In this document: positions 40,270 through 51,743 of the stretch, in pieces
Layout: every line of letters starts with the position of its first letter
How positions within the stretch are numbered: position 1 is the stretch's first letter
From: an uncultured Oxalobacteraceae bacterium
GTDB taxonomy: Bacteria > Pseudomonadota > Gammaproteobacteria > Burkholderiales > Burkholderiaceae_D
DNA length: 64,000 nucleotides
Reading direction: 5' to 3'
Assembly: GCA_903914535.1 (NCBI GenBank)
Contig: CAIWPG010000140.1
Span: 1 to 64,000 of the forward strand
Translations under genes and position numbers: made by a program
Notes under the pieces: model-generated
Databases searched by the model: none
Seen by the model: the letters and a program-made list of their open reading frames with translations, nothing else
Told to the model about the DNA's origin: nothing

Positions 40270-41076
40270 TTAAGCCTGATGTGCGACGGTAAACATCACA
40301 TCGCGCGCCAGGGGAATCAAGTGTTGACCGCCATCCACAACCAGTATGGTGCCGGTCACAGAGCGGGCACAAGCAAAATAATGCACTGCATCCGCAATAT
40401 CCTGTGGCGTACTGGAATGACCTAATGCCGCTACCTGGTGCGTCTGATCAAAATTGAGCTGATCCTGATGTATCGATACCAGGGTCGCTCCGGGAGCTAC
40501 GCCCACCACCCTGACTTTGGGGGCCAGTGCTTGCGCCAGTGTGGTTGTGGCGCATTGCAGTGCGGCTTTGGAAAAGGTGTAGGATAAAAAATCGGGGTTT
40601 AAATTCACCAGTTTCTGATCCAGTATGTTGATCACGCAAGCTTGTTCGCCTTGCGGCGTTGCTTCAAACAGCGCCTGTGCCAGTATGACCGGCGCTGCCA
40701 GATTAATATGCATATGCTGATCCAGTATTGCCTGGCTAAAATCAGCCGGGCTATCCATCTCAAAAACTGAGGCATTATTGACGACACAATTTACCTGACC
40801 CAATGCCAGTTGCACTCGTCCCAGCAATCCGCGTACCGCAGTCTGGTCGGCCAGGTCGCACTGCAGAGCAACGGCACGCCGTCCCATTGCGATAATTTCA
40901 TTGACTACATCGTCGGCCTGTTGTGCTGAACCGTTAAAATGTACTGCAATATCCCAGCCATGTCTGGCCAGCGTCAGAGCAATGGTGCGGCCTATGCGTT
41001 TGGCTGCACCGGTAATCAGCGCGACGGGCGCCGCTGCAATTTTCGCGGTCTGGTTCAAAGGGCTGCTTGTTGTCAT
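40270..41076 (-). CDS. SDR family oxidoreductase, pteridine-reductase-like
   Basis: ALITGAAKRIGRTIALTLARHGWD, NNASVFE; adjacent to folB. Confidence 0.85.
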   Translation of the reverse strand: MTTSSPLNQTAKIAAAPVALITGAAKRIGRTIALTLARHGWDIAVHFNGSAQQADDVVNEIIAMGRRAVALQCDLADQTAVRGLLGRVQLALGQVNCVVNNASVFEMDSPADFSQAILDQHMHINLAAPVILAQALFEATPQGEQACVINILDQKLVNLNPDFLSYTFSKAALQCATTTLAQALAPKVRVVGVAPGATLVSIHQDQLNFDQTHQVAALGHSSTPQDIADAVHYFACARSVTGTILVVDGGQHLIPLARDVMFTVAHQA

Positions 41077-41155
41077 TGTAGTAGGTGTAATGAATAAACG
41101 TGATTAATTTTCAGTGAAATGTTCGTATGTCAGGAATATTTACTACAATTGCACT

Positions 41156-42349
41156 ATGCAAATACCTCAATTACCCCAACCCACTCCTGCGGCACAAGCC
41201 GCTTCGCATGCTTTACTCATGCTGATCAAGCAAGAAATCATCGCTCAGTCAGGCTGGATTTCATTTGCACGTTATATGGAACTGGCGCTGTATGCGCCAC
41301 AACTCGGTTATTACACCGGCGGAGCGACTAAACTTGGTCACGCTGGTGATTTTACGACTGCTCCGGAAATTTCAGCGTTATTTGGTGCCACGCTAGCCCG
41401 TTTTGCGGCACAGGTATTACCTCAATGCGATAATCAGATCATGGAATTCGGTGCCGGTACCGGCAAGCTTGCTTTTGACTTGCTCACAGAGTTGCATCGT
41501 GAGCAATGTCCGCCACAGCGCTATTATATCGTTGAATTATCCGGTGAACTGCGGCGGCGCCAGGAGGATTTGTTAAAAGAGTTTCAGGAAGTGGTATGGC
41601 TGGATCAGATGCCTGCGGTATTTTCTGGTCTGGTGCTGGGGAATGAAGTATTGGATGCCATGCCTGTGCAATTAGTTAAAAAAATTGATTCGGACTGGTG
41701 TGAAGTGGGCGTAAGCTGGCAGGAGCGGCCAGGTGTATCGTCAGATGCCTTGCCGGATGAGCCGTCGGGACAGTTGGTCTGGGCGGACCGCCCGCTTGCC
41801 GACACCTCTGTTCTGGCGCAAATTCCGGATGCGGCTGCGCTGCCATCCGGGTATCTGACAGAATTGCATCCGGTCGGCCTTGGGTTTATGGCTTCGGTTG
41901 CGCAGATGTTAAAGGCGGGTGCGGCAGGGGCGGTGTTGTGGATAGACTATGGGTTTCCTGCTGCTGAGTATTATCTTCCTCAGCGTGACCAGGGGACGCT
42001 GATGTGTCATTACCGGCACTATGCGCATGGCGAGCCGTTTTATTGGCCCGGCTTGCAAGATATTACCTCGCATGTAGATTTTAGTGCTGTGCAACAGGCA
42101 GGTCAGCTGGCCGGGCTGGATTTATTATCCTATACCAGTCAGGCCGGATTTTTGCTGCATTCCGGGATCGGTGAATTATTGCTGCGCACCTCGCCGGAAG
42201 ATGTGCGGCATTATCTGCCACAATCTACCGCACTGCAAAAATTAATCTCACCGGCAGAAATGGGCGAGTTGTTTAAAGTCGTGATTATGGGTATAAATGT
42301 TGCCCTACCGAAAAATTTAATGCAACAGGATCGCCGTCATCGTTTATAG
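41156..42349 (+). CDS. Class I SAM-dependent methyltransferase, MidA/NDUFAF7 (DUF185) family
   Basis: GDFTTAPEISALFG, MEFGAGTGKLAFDLL, LGNEVLDAMPV, WIDYGFPAAEYY. Confidence 0.93.
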   Translation: MQIPQLPQPTPAAQAASHALLMLIKQEIIAQSGWISFARYMELALYAPQLGYYTGGATKLGHAGDFTTAPEISALFGATLARFAAQVLPQCDNQIMEFGAGTGKLAFDLLTELHREQCPPQRYYIVELSGELRRRQEDLLKEFQEVVWLDQMPAVFSGLVLGNEVLDAMPVQLVKKIDSDWCEVGVSWQERPGVSSDALPDEPSGQLVWADRPLADTSVLAQIPDAAALPSGYLTELHPVGLGFMASVAQMLKAGAAGAVLWIDYGFPAAEYYLPQRDQGTLMCHYRHYAHGEPFYWPGLQDITSHVDFSAVQQAGQLAGLDLLSYTSQAGFLLHSGIGELLLRTSPEDVRHYLPQSTALQKLISPAEMGELFKVVIMGINVALPKNLMQQDRRHRL

Positions 42350-42473
42350 TAGAGAGAATTGTCAGTAGTTTGCTGGCAATTTGTCGGCGAAGCATGGTTG
42401 CCCAGGTTTTAAGTCGTTATGTCAGATCGTTATGTCAGGTAATTATGTCATTATGTGACTTCGGGAGGTAAGG

Positions 42474-42671
42474 TTGATTCGTTGGGTATTGGTCATATTT
42501 ATCGGGCTGATTGTGTTTTCCAGAGTGTTGCCCTGGCTGGAAAAATTTGGCATCGGCCGCTTGCCCGGAGACGTGCGATTCACCTTATTTGGCCGCGTAT
42601 TTAGTTTTCCATTTGCATCCACAATATTAATAACGATAGTGGTATTAATAATTGCAAAATTACTAAAATAA
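42474..42671 (+). CDS. DUF2905 domain-containing small membrane protein
   Basis: IGRLPGDVRFTLFGRVFSFPFASTILITIV; TTG start with upstream GGAGG. Confidence 0.8.
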   Translation: MIRWVLVIFIGLIVFSRVLPWLEKFGIGRLPGDVRFTLFGRVFSFPFASTILITIVVLIIAKLLK

Positions 42672-42727
42672 AAATAGTGATTATCACTGAGTGATTCATA
42701 CCACGCTATTTTCTACCCAAGGATGCT

Positions 42728-44350
42728 ATGAGCGCACTTGCTGATATCAGAGTCTTGCTCGTAGAACCCCAATCGGGGATGCGGGCGAGCATACACAATA
42801 TGCTTACCTTATGCGGCATTACTAAAATTGAGCATGCTATTTCTGCCGGCACGGCATTAGGTGCTATTCAATCCAGAACACTGGATTTGATTCTGTGCGA
42901 GTACGATTTAGGCATAGGGCAGGATGGGCAGCAATTGCTGGAAGATGTGCGGCACCATAAATTGATTCCGCTTTCCACACTGTTTTTTATGGTGACAGCG
43001 GAGCGTGGCTATGAAAAAGTGGTTAGCGCTGCCGAGTTGGCTCCCAATGATTATTTACTCAAGCCATTTACTGCCAGTAATTTATTGTTACGTGTAAATC
43101 GGGCTCTGGAAAAACGTGCGGCATTTCTTCCCATCTATGAACTTATCGAAACCGGTGATTTAATCAATGCATTGGCAGCGTGTAACCGTGCTGAGGAAAT
43201 GCATAGCCGGTATGCGGTTGATTTTATGCGCCTGCGTGCTGAGTTGCACGTTATGCTGGGCGAGGCGAATCAGGCAGAACTGCTTTATAAGCATGTTGTT
43301 GATAGTAATGGCGTTGATTGGGCCCGTTTGGGCGTGGCTAAATCCATGTATCTGCAGGGGCGACACCAGGAAGCAGGGCAGGCATTGCAGGCGCTGGTGC
43401 TCCACAATACCCTGTTTATGGATGCCTATGACTGGCTGGCAAAAAATCACGAAGCCAGCGGCCAGTTACCTTCTGCTAAGGACGTGCTGAGCACCGCTGT
43501 CGGTATTTCTCCGCATTCGGTACGACGTTTGCGCAAGCTCGGTCAGATTGCGTTAGAGACGGGGGATCTGGATAGCGCTGAGAAAAGTTTTAAAAAAGTC
43601 GTGAGCAAGGTTAGGTTTTCCGATTTTCGTGACCCTGAAGACCATGTAATGCTGGTGCATGCACTGGTGCAGAAGGGCGATTCGGCACAAGCCAGATCGG
43701 TCGTGCGTGAGCTGGAGAAAACCATGCCGAAGCAAATAAAAATGGCAGTATGCAAGGCTATTTCAACTGCGTATATACATGGGAAAAATAATGATCCGCG
43801 TGTTACGGAGGAATTGGCTGCAGCCGTGATGGGTAGCCGGGAAAATATTGGCTTATCGACCAGAATGAAGCTGGGACTGGCAAAAAGCTGTCTGGAAAAT
43901 AACCTGGATGAGCAAGCGTCGGAAGTTATCCTGGATGTCATGCGCAATAGCACCAATCATGTGGATATGGAGCGTGCTGTGACCATTTTTGAGCAGGCAG
44001 GCCGTGGTGAACTCGGACAAAAACTGGTTAAGCAAAGTCGGCAGGAGGTTATGGATATGGTGGCCGCCGGAGTACAAAAAGCCAAACAGGGCGACTATGC
44101 CGGTTCGGTTGAGCTGATGTCCATTGCAGCCAAACAGATGCCGGATAATCCGCAGGTCATTATGAATGCAGCTTTGGCGTACCTGAAGTGCCTGGAACAT
44201 ACCGGCTGGCAGCAAAATCTGGGTGACAAAGCCCGCAGCCTGATTGATGCAGCGCGTTTACTGGATCCGACTAACACGCGTATTCATGCCATGCGTGCTT
44301 TATACGATGAATTACAGGTAAAGTATGGTATTCAGCGTTCTTTTATCTGA
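42728..44350 (+). CDS. Response-regulator-like receiver domain fused to tetratricopeptide repeats
   Basis: Receiver-like N-terminus (MVTAERGYEKVVSAAELAPNDYLLKPF) followed by TPR-like repeats. Confidence 0.85.
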   Translation: MSALADIRVLLVEPQSGMRASIHNMLTLCGITKIEHAISAGTALGAIQSRTLDLILCEYDLGIGQDGQQLLEDVRHHKLIPLSTLFFMVTAERGYEKVVSAAELAPNDYLLKPFTASNLLLRVNRALEKRAAFLPIYELIETGDLINALAACNRAEEMHSRYAVDFMRLRAELHVMLGEANQAELLYKHVVDSNGVDWARLGVAKSMYLQGRHQEAGQALQALVLHNTLFMDAYDWLAKNHEASGQLPSAKDVLSTAVGISPHSVRRLRKLGQIALETGDLDSAEKSFKKVVSKVRFSDFRDPEDHVMLVHALVQKGDSAQARSVVRELEKTMPKQIKMAVCKAISTAYIHGKNNDPRVTEELAAAVMGSRENIGLSTRMKLGLAKSCLENNLDEQASEVILDVMRNSTNHVDMERAVTIFEQAGRGELGQKLVKQSRQEVMDMVAAGVQKAKQGDYAGSVELMSIAAKQMPDNPQVIMNAALAYLKCLEHTGWQQNLGDKARSLIDAARLLDPTNTRIHAMRALYDELQVKYGIQRSFI

Positions 44351-44373
44351 TCTTGGCGAGTCTGGCCGGCTGC

Positions 44374-45063
44374 CTAAGCCACCCGGCTGATTCGTATTGT
44401 GGGCCAGCGTCGTTGTCTTGCTTGTGCCGCCAGCTCCGGGCTGCCAATGAGAGCTATCGGGTGGCCTACCAGTTCAAGCATGGCGATGGCAGAACTGTCG
44501 CTGCCCATGGCATAGCAACTGGCTTCGGAAACTTGTTGTTCATCCAAAAATAGCATAATGGCGGTTGCTTTACTGTCGCAACTGATGTCCGCTGAAATGG
44601 TGCGGTTTTTTAGTATTTCACCGGGGCGTAACAGCCGGGCAGACAAAATATGTGCAATGCCCAGTGCGCGCGCAATCGGGCGCATTATTTCTATGAGTGA
44701 GCTTGATACCAGTACCGGTTCGACACCGAGGGCACGCAGACGTCGTATTTCGTTATAGCTTTCTTTTACCCAGAAAGCAGATTTATTTCTACTGACATGT
44801 GCAAACCAGTCTTCCGCGCAGGTGCGGATGTCGGTCGCTTGTCTGTCAGCAAAAAAAGCGTAATAACGCTGGTTCAGTTCACGCTGAGTCACCCCCAGTC
44901 GGTTGAGGGTGTTCATAATCGTATTAATATCTTCGTACTCAATTGCCCGGTTGGCCCTTTTGGAGGGCAACCAGAAATTGAACCAGTAGTCATGAAAGCT
45001 CGGCATACTTTCAATCTTGATCAGGGTACTATCCACATCAAAAAATAAGAATTTTTTAGCCAT
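44374..45063 (-). CDS. HAD-IB family hydrolase (SerB-like)
   Basis: FFDVDSTLIKIES, VLVSSSLIEIMRPIA, YAMGSDSSA; ATG at 45063 preferred. Confidence 0.85.
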   Translation of the reverse strand: MAKKFLFFDVDSTLIKIESMPSFHDYWFNFWLPSKRANRAIEYEDINTIMNTLNRLGVTQRELNQRYYAFFADRQATDIRTCAEDWFAHVSRNKSAFWVKESYNEIRRLRALGVEPVLVSSSLIEIMRPIARALGIAHILSARLLRPGEILKNRTISADISCDSKATAIMLFLDEQQVSEASCYAMGSDSSAIAMLELVGHPIALIGSPELAAQARQRRWPTIRISRVA

Positions 45064-45082
45064 GTCGGATAAGCCCCATCTA

Positions 45083-46102
<1,020 letters not shown>

Positions 46103-46229
46103 TTATAGGATTCTTAAAAAATAAACTAGATTAATGAAACTTATTTTACTGATCATACTCATAAGCAGTGGGTGAGTGATTGCCTCCCGCTGTAATCTCC
46201 CTGAGCGGGCACCTGTGAGGGTGTTATCG

Positions 46230-46263
46230 CCCGGCGTAGCGCAATGTTATGCCGGGTTTTTTT
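46230..46263 (+). terminator. Plus-strand intrinsic terminator with no plus-strand gene upstream
   Basis: CCCGGCGTAGCGCAATGTTATGCCGGG TTTTTTT. Confidence 0.75.
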
Positions 46264-46266
46264 GTT

Positions 46267-47016
46267 TTATTCCGTATCTTTTTCTGTGTTTTCTGTATCC
46301 TGACCAGGCTCTGCTGCTGCCGGTTCTGTCAGTGGGGCGAATGACACAGGATCGATGTCCAGTCCCAGCAATTGCTGGATTTTGGCATCGGCTTCTTCGA
46401 TCCCGGTGCGTTTGAGTGCGGAAAAGAGTTGCGCGGTATAAGGAAATGGTACGCCGCCTTCATCTATGTAACTGGCTAATACCGATTTGGTCATACGCAA
46501 GGCATTGATGGAGTCGTTGCGGTTGAGTTTGTCTGCTTTAGACAAAATGCAGTGTATTGGCCGGCCGGTAGGGGCAAACCATTCCAGCATATTACGGTCA
46601 AGCTCAGTAAACGGGCGGCGCGCATCCATAATTAATACCAGCGCACTCAGTTGCTCACGGCTTCTTACATATGAGCCAAGTAGTTCGTTCCAGTGATTTT
46701 TAGCTGCGCCGGCAACTTCGGCGTAGCCATAACCCGGTAAATCGACTAATAGTGCGCGAATTTCATCCTGGTTGGTCAGATCTTTGCGATGCTGTCCTAC
46801 CTGAGCGCCGCCGATAGAGAAATAATTGATGTGCTGTGTGCGTCCCGGGGTCTTGGATGCAAAGGCTAATTTTTTTTGGTTACATATGGTATTGATTGCT
46901 GTTGATTTGCCGGCGTTGGAGCGCCCGGCAAAGGCCAGTTCGGGAACCTGCAAGTCTGGCAGGTTGCGAAGATGGTTAACTGTAGTGAAAAAGCGTGCTT
47001 GCCATAAGATGGACAT
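46267..47016 (-). CDS. engB: Ribosome biogenesis GTP-binding protein
   Basis: [38 protein letters not shown]. Confidence 0.95.
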   Translation of the reverse strand: MSILWQARFFTTVNHLRNLPDLQVPELAFAGRSNAGKSTAINTICNQKKLAFASKTPGRTQHINYFSIGGAQVGQHRKDLTNQDEIRALLVDLPGYGYAEVAGAAKNHWNELLGSYVRSREQLSALVLIMDARRPFTELDRNMLEWFAPTGRPIHCILSKADKLNRNDSINALRMTKSVLASYIDEGGVPFPYTAQLFSALKRTGIEEADAKIQQLLGLDIDPVSFAPLTEPAAAEPGQDTENTEKDTE

Positions 47017-47148
47017 AAATTCAACCGAAAAATGCTACAAAAAGGGGTAAAGACCTAAGCAAGCTATTGTACAATAACGGGCTATTGAATGTTGATTAGT
47101 GTTGCTATACATAATGACATGGCATAAATGTGGCACAAGCGTGTGTGC

Positions 47149-47200
47149 TGATAATTATTATTGGATATTAATTCTTATTAATTATCAATAATAATTATCA
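47149..47200. repeat. Perfect 15-bp AT-rich inverted repeat between engB and cytochrome c4
   Basis: TGATAATTATTATTG (47149-47163) / CAATAATAATTATCA (47186-47200). Confidence 0.7.
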
Positions 47201-47414
47201 GTTAGTCACTAAAAATCGTCCGGTGGTGGTTGATGCCGGATTGGCATTGGTCTTATTTGGCTTAATGAAACTAAAATTTCATCAGATTCTGGCCAGACAT
47301 TGGTAAATGTCAATAAAGTGCGAAATAAGTGTCGGCGAAGTGTCAAATAAGTACAAAATGAGTGCCAAAAAATATGTTAGCATCTTCCTAAATTTCGTCT
47401 ATCAAGGTGTATGA

Positions 47415-48068
47415 ATGAACCAAAAATCTTTTCTTAAATCCATGCTCATAGCGATGCTGGCACTGTCAACGCTGGCCTATGCTAATGAAGAAAAGACAGC
47501 CGCTAAAGCTGACCCTGTCAAAGGAGAGGCACTCTTTACTGCCGGTGATGCAGCGCGCGGCATTCCTGCTTGTGTGGCATGTCACGGTGATGCAGGGAAC
47601 TCAACGATTACACAAAATCCAAAATTAGCAGGGCAACATTCTGCTTATCTGGTAAAACAATTAACTAATTTTACTGAGCCTGGCCGTAATAATCCGGTGA
47701 TGACGATGACGGCAAAAGCATTAACGCCGGATGATGTAAAAAATGTTGCTGCATATCTGAGTGCGCAGGCGCCAAAACCAGGCAGCGCAAAAAATAAAGA
47801 CATCGTTGAAATCGGTAAAAAAATCTATCGTGCCGGGATTTCTGAAAAAAATATCCCTGCCTGTGCCGGTTGTCACAGCCCGAACGGTGCCGGTATTCCT
47901 GGCCAGTTCCCGCGTATTGCCAGTCAGCATCAGGATTATGTGATTGCTCAATTGACTAATTTCCGTGCCGGTACACGCAGTAATAACGTTCCTATGGCAA
48001 CTATTGCCAAACGGATGTCGGATGATGAAATGAAAGCAGTTGCTGATTACGTTGCTGGCTTAAAGTAA
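47415..48068 (+). CDS. Diheme cytochrome c4
   Basis: Signal peptide, two CxxCH motifs (CVACHGD, CAGCHSPNG). Confidence 0.92.
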   Translation: MNQKSFLKSMLIAMLALSTLAYANEEKTAAKADPVKGEALFTAGDAARGIPACVACHGDAGNSTITQNPKLAGQHSAYLVKQLTNFTEPGRNNPVMTMTAKALTPDDVKNVAAYLSAQAPKPGSAKNKDIVEIGKKIYRAGISEKNIPACAGCHSPNGAGIPGQFPRIASQHQDYVIAQLTNFRAGTRSNNVPMATIAKRMSDDEMKAVADYVAGLK

Positions 48069-48132
48069 GTAGCAGTAAGTATCGCAACAGGTGCACCATC
48101 TGGATCTGTTGTTGTAAAATAAATACACTAAA

Positions 48133-48162
48133 GGGGTGGCGCTAGCCGCCCTTTTTTTTTAA
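48133..48162 (+). terminator. Intrinsic terminator after cytochrome c4
   Basis: GGGTGGCGCTAGCCGCCC TTTTTTTTT. Confidence 0.8.
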
Positions 48163-48169
48163 AGATACC

Positions 48170-50335
48170 ATGAGTAAATCAACTACAGCTACGACAGACA
48201 ACAGTAGCTCGGCAACCGTTGCGGCAGCCGTTTTAGTAGCGCAGGAACAAGAGCTGGCGGGTAGTCCTGCCAATTCACGTCGGCCTGGCGCAGAATGTAT
48301 TGAGTTGATTGCCTCCATGCGTTTTGCAATCAGCTTATTAAGCCTGATTGCAATTGCATCGGTAATCGGCACCATTCTTAAGCAAAATGAGCCTGCCAAT
48401 AATTATGTAAATCAATTCGGACCATTCTGGTATGAAGTGTTTAATCGTTTAAGCCTGTATACGGTTTATTCCAGCTGGTGGTTTTTACTCATTATGGCGT
48501 TTTTGGTGCTATCGACCAGTTTGTGCATCCTTCGTAATTCCCCCAAAATGCTGAAGGATATGCGTAGCTGGCGCGATAATGTTCGTGAGCAGTCACTTAC
48601 TAATTTTTCTCATAAGGCGGCATGGCAAAGTACATTTACCCGTCCCGAACTGGCAATGCAACTGGAAAATCAGCTCAGACAACGTGGTTACAGAGTCAAA
48701 CTGCTTGAAAAATCAGGTGCGACTTTGCTTGCAGCTAAAAAAGGCGCAGCAAATAAATTAGGTTATATTTTTGCTCATAGTGCAATTGTCATTATCTGCA
48801 TAGGCGGGTTGCTGGATTCCGGGTTGGCTATTCATGTCCAGGAATGGTTTATGGGCAAAGTGCCGTTTGATGGTAATGGCATTATCAGTCAGATTGACAA
48901 GAAGCACAGGCTTAGTTTGTCTACTCCTACATTTCGCGGTAATGCTATGATACCAGAGGGGCAAAGTACCAGCACTGCTATTATTTCAGAGCAAACCGGT
49001 GTATTGCTACAAGATCTGCCGTTTACGATTAAGCTTAATAAATTCATTATTGAGTATTACTCAACCGGCATGCCTAAGTTGTTTGCCAGTGAAGTTGTAG
49101 TACAGGATCATGCCAGCGGCGCTACTTTTCCTGCAACGATTAAAGTGAATCAACCCCTGACTTATCGGGGTATCTCTGTTTATCAGTCCAGCTTTGAAGA
49201 TGGCGGAAGTAAATTGCAACTGGCAGCCTACCCGATGTCAGGCTCCGGCAGATCACGGTTTATGCTGAATGGTGAAGTTGGCGGAACCACACCGTTGTTA
49301 GCCGGTGATTACACCATTGAATGGTCCGGGTTTCGCCCTTTTAATGTTGAAGATATGGCTGCCAACGGCAAAGATGTACGGGCTGCTGATCCTGCAATGA
49401 GTTTTAACCAGCAAGTGGTGAGCAACCTGAACAAACATTCCGGTTCTGCCGGTAAAAGTGAAAATACCAAAGACCTGAAAAATGTCGGTGCCAGTGTGCA
49501 GTATAAATTACGTGATAAAACAGGTCAGGCGCGTGAATTCAATAATTACATGCAGTCGGTATTATTGGATGGATCCTATGTGTTTTTGACCGGAACCCGT
49601 GATTCTCCTTCAGAACCGTTCCGCTATTTACGTATTCCTGCCGATGATAATGATTCGGTGCAAGAGTGGATGCGTCTGCGTGCCGCCTTGTTTAATCCGG
49701 AATTGCGTGCCAGGGCTGCTGCTAATTATGCTGCTCATGCTTTTACCAAGGAGGGTGCAGACACCGGTCTGCGCACTCAGTTACAGGCATCCTCTGATAA
49801 AAGCCTGACTATTTTTTCTGGTGATGGAAAAAAAGCAGGATTCATGGCGATATCTGGCTTTTTGCAAAAAATTCCGGCAGCCGATCAGGAAAAAGCAGCA
49901 GACGTCTTTATGAAAATACTCAACGGCAGTTTGTGGGAGTTGTGGCAGGTGGCGCGGCAACAGGATAGTATCCCTGTATTAGAACTAACCGAAAAACATG
50001 CACAATTTCTGCAACTGGCCAGTATTGCTTTATCGGATTCTTTTTTCTATCGCGCACCGGTTTACCTGCAACTGACTTCGTATAATGAAGTCAAAGCGTC
50101 TGTGTTGCAAATTACGCGTTCACCGGGAAAAAATGTCGTTTATCTGGGGTGTCTGTTACTGACCCTGGGGGTCTTTTCCATGTTTTATATTCGTGAGCGT
50201 CGCATATGGGTGTGGATAAAAGAGGGTGGCCCGGGTGCGCATGCATTAATGGCGATGAGTTCACAGCGTAAAACATTGGATTTCGAACAAGAATTCATCA
50301 AGCTCAAATCTGAACTGGCAGGCGCTGCGGAGTGA
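48170..50335 (+). CDS. resB: Cytochrome c biogenesis protein ResB/Ccs1
   Basis: SMRFAISLLSLIAIASVIGTILKQNEP, YRGISVYQSSFEDGG. Confidence 0.93.
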   Translation: MSKSTTATTDNSSSATVAAAVLVAQEQELAGSPANSRRPGAECIELIASMRFAISLLSLIAIASVIGTILKQNEPANNYVNQFGPFWYEVFNRLSLYTVYSSWWFLLIMAFLVLSTSLCILRNSPKMLKDMRSWRDNVREQSLTNFSHKAAWQSTFTRPELAMQLENQLRQRGYRVKLLEKSGATLLAAKKGAANKLGYIFAHSAIVIICIGGLLDSGLAIHVQEWFMGKVPFDGNGIISQIDKKHRLSLSTPTFRGNAMIPEGQSTSTAIISEQTGVLLQDLPFTIKLNKFIIEYYSTGMPKLFASEVVVQDHASGATFPATIKVNQPLTYRGISVYQSSFEDGGSKLQLAAYPMSGSGRSRFMLNGEVGGTTPLLAGDYTIEWSGFRPFNVEDMAANGKDVRAADPAMSFNQQVVSNLNKHSGSAGKSENTKDLKNVGASVQYKLRDKTGQAREFNNYMQSVLLDGSYVFLTGTRDSPSEPFRYLRIPADDNDSVQEWMRLRAALFNPELRARAAANYAAHAFTKEGADTGLRTQLQASSDKSLTIFSGDGKKAGFMAISGFLQKIPAADQEKAADVFMKILNGSLWELWQVARQQDSIPVLELTEKHAQFLQLASIALSDSFFYRAPVYLQLTSYNEVKASVLQITRSPGKNVVYLGCLLLTLGVFSMFYIRERRIWVWIKEGGPGAHALMAMSSQRKTLDFEQEFIKLKSELAGAAE

Positions 50336-50421
50336 TTGTTCGCCGGATGTTACTATAGCCGGCGCATCACGTCTGATGAACTGCTAAAGCCAGTAAGCTC
50401 GCCTTTTGGGGCTGTAAGATA

Positions 50422-50457
50422 AGCGGAAGAGATGTACACTCTTTCCGGTATTTTTTT
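50422..50457 (+). terminator. Hairpin/terminator between resB and ccsA
   Basis: CGGAAGAG ATGTACA CTCTTTCCGG TATTTTTTT. Confidence 0.65.
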
Positions 50458-50499
50458 GTGCCGTCATGATGACGGTTTGACCGATTGCTGGAGAATAAG

Positions 50500-51645
50500 A
50501 TGGAAATGACGCAAGTTTATCAACCGTATCAGGGTTTTTTTAAACGACTGACTTCGCTCGACTGGTGCTATGCCATTGCATTAGCCATTGCATCCGGAGT
50601 GAGCCTGGTTAAATTTAGTCATTTTATGGATTATTACGAGCAAGCGGTTTTGGTGTTGGCTGCGCCTGTTTTTGCTTTGGTCGGCTGGAACTGGAGGCGT
50701 GTACAAGGGCTGTTATTGTTACTGGCACTGGTGTGCTGGTTCGCTATTACGCAATATGCCGGTCATCTGGATATGGCTAACAGTAAATTTTTCTTAAAAT
50801 ATTTATTCTCTTCTCAGTCCGCCATTTTGTGGATGAGTACTTTATTTTTCTTATCTACCCTGTTTTACTGGGGTGGGGTACTTACCCGTACCGCGCTGGG
50901 TTATTCCATTGGCACGCTATTGTGTCAGGCCGCGGTGGTGATGGGTTTTATCGGTATGCTGGTGCGCTGGTATGAATCGTATTTGCTGGGTGCTGATATC
51001 GGTCATATTCCGGTATCTAATTTGTACGAAGTATTCGTCTTGTTTTCTCTGATTACCGCTCTGTTTTATTTGTACTACGAAGAGCAGTACAACACCCGTC
51101 AAATGGGGCCGTTTGTGCTGCTGGTTATTTCTGCTGCTGTTGGTTTTTTATTGTGGTATACCGTTAAGCGCGATGCCGCTGAAATTCAGCCTTTGGTTCC
51201 TGCTTTACAAAGTTGGTGGATGAAGATTCATGTCCCGGCCAATTTTATTGGTTATGGTACGTTTTCACTGGCGGCCATGGTCGGGGTGGCATATTTGCTC
51301 AAGGCCAGGGGTAAACTGGCAGATCGTTTGCCGTCGCTGGAGGTGCTGGACGATGTGATGTATAAAGCCATTACTGTTGGTTTTGCTTTTTTTACCATTG
51401 CTACTATCCTGGGTGCTTTATGGGCTGCCGATGCCTGGGGCGGTTACTGGTCCTGGGACCCGAAGGAAACATGGGCGCTGATTGTCTGGCTTAATTATGC
51501 GGCATGGTTACATATGCGTTTAATGAAAGGCTTGCGTGGCCAGGTTGCCGCCTGGTGGGCCGTGATGGGTTTATTGGTTACTTCATTTGCATTTTTGGGG
51601 GTCAATATGTTTCTATCCGGCTTGCATTCGTATGGCACCTTGTAA
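50500..51645 (+). CDS. ccsA: c-type cytochrome biogenesis protein (CcsA/ResC family)
   Basis: WGGYWSWDPKETWALIVWLNYAAWLH tryptophan-rich motif. Confidence 0.94.
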   Translation: MEMTQVYQPYQGFFKRLTSLDWCYAIALAIASGVSLVKFSHFMDYYEQAVLVLAAPVFALVGWNWRRVQGLLLLLALVCWFAITQYAGHLDMANSKFFLKYLFSSQSAILWMSTLFFLSTLFYWGGVLTRTALGYSIGTLLCQAAVVMGFIGMLVRWYESYLLGADIGHIPVSNLYEVFVLFSLITALFYLYYEEQYNTRQMGPFVLLVISAAVGFLLWYTVKRDAAEIQPLVPALQSWWMKIHVPANFIGYGTFSLAAMVGVAYLLKARGKLADRLPSLEVLDDVMYKAITVGFAFFTIATILGALWAADAWGGYWSWDPKETWALIVWLNYAAWLHMRLMKGLRGQVAAWWAVMGLLVTSFAFLGVNMFLSGLHSYGTL

Positions 51646-51743
51646 GGATAGAGTCCTGCAATAAAAAATAATTGCTCCATTAGTGTAAGCTTAGTGATGC
51701 AGTCCCCGACTAAGTCATATAGCCGCTCACTTATGGAGTTAAT

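Noticed and set aside
47130-47150. TGGCACAAGCGTGTGTGC as a sigma54 promoter before cytochrome c4
   Set aside because: GG-N10 is followed by TG rather than GC, so the -12 element is missing
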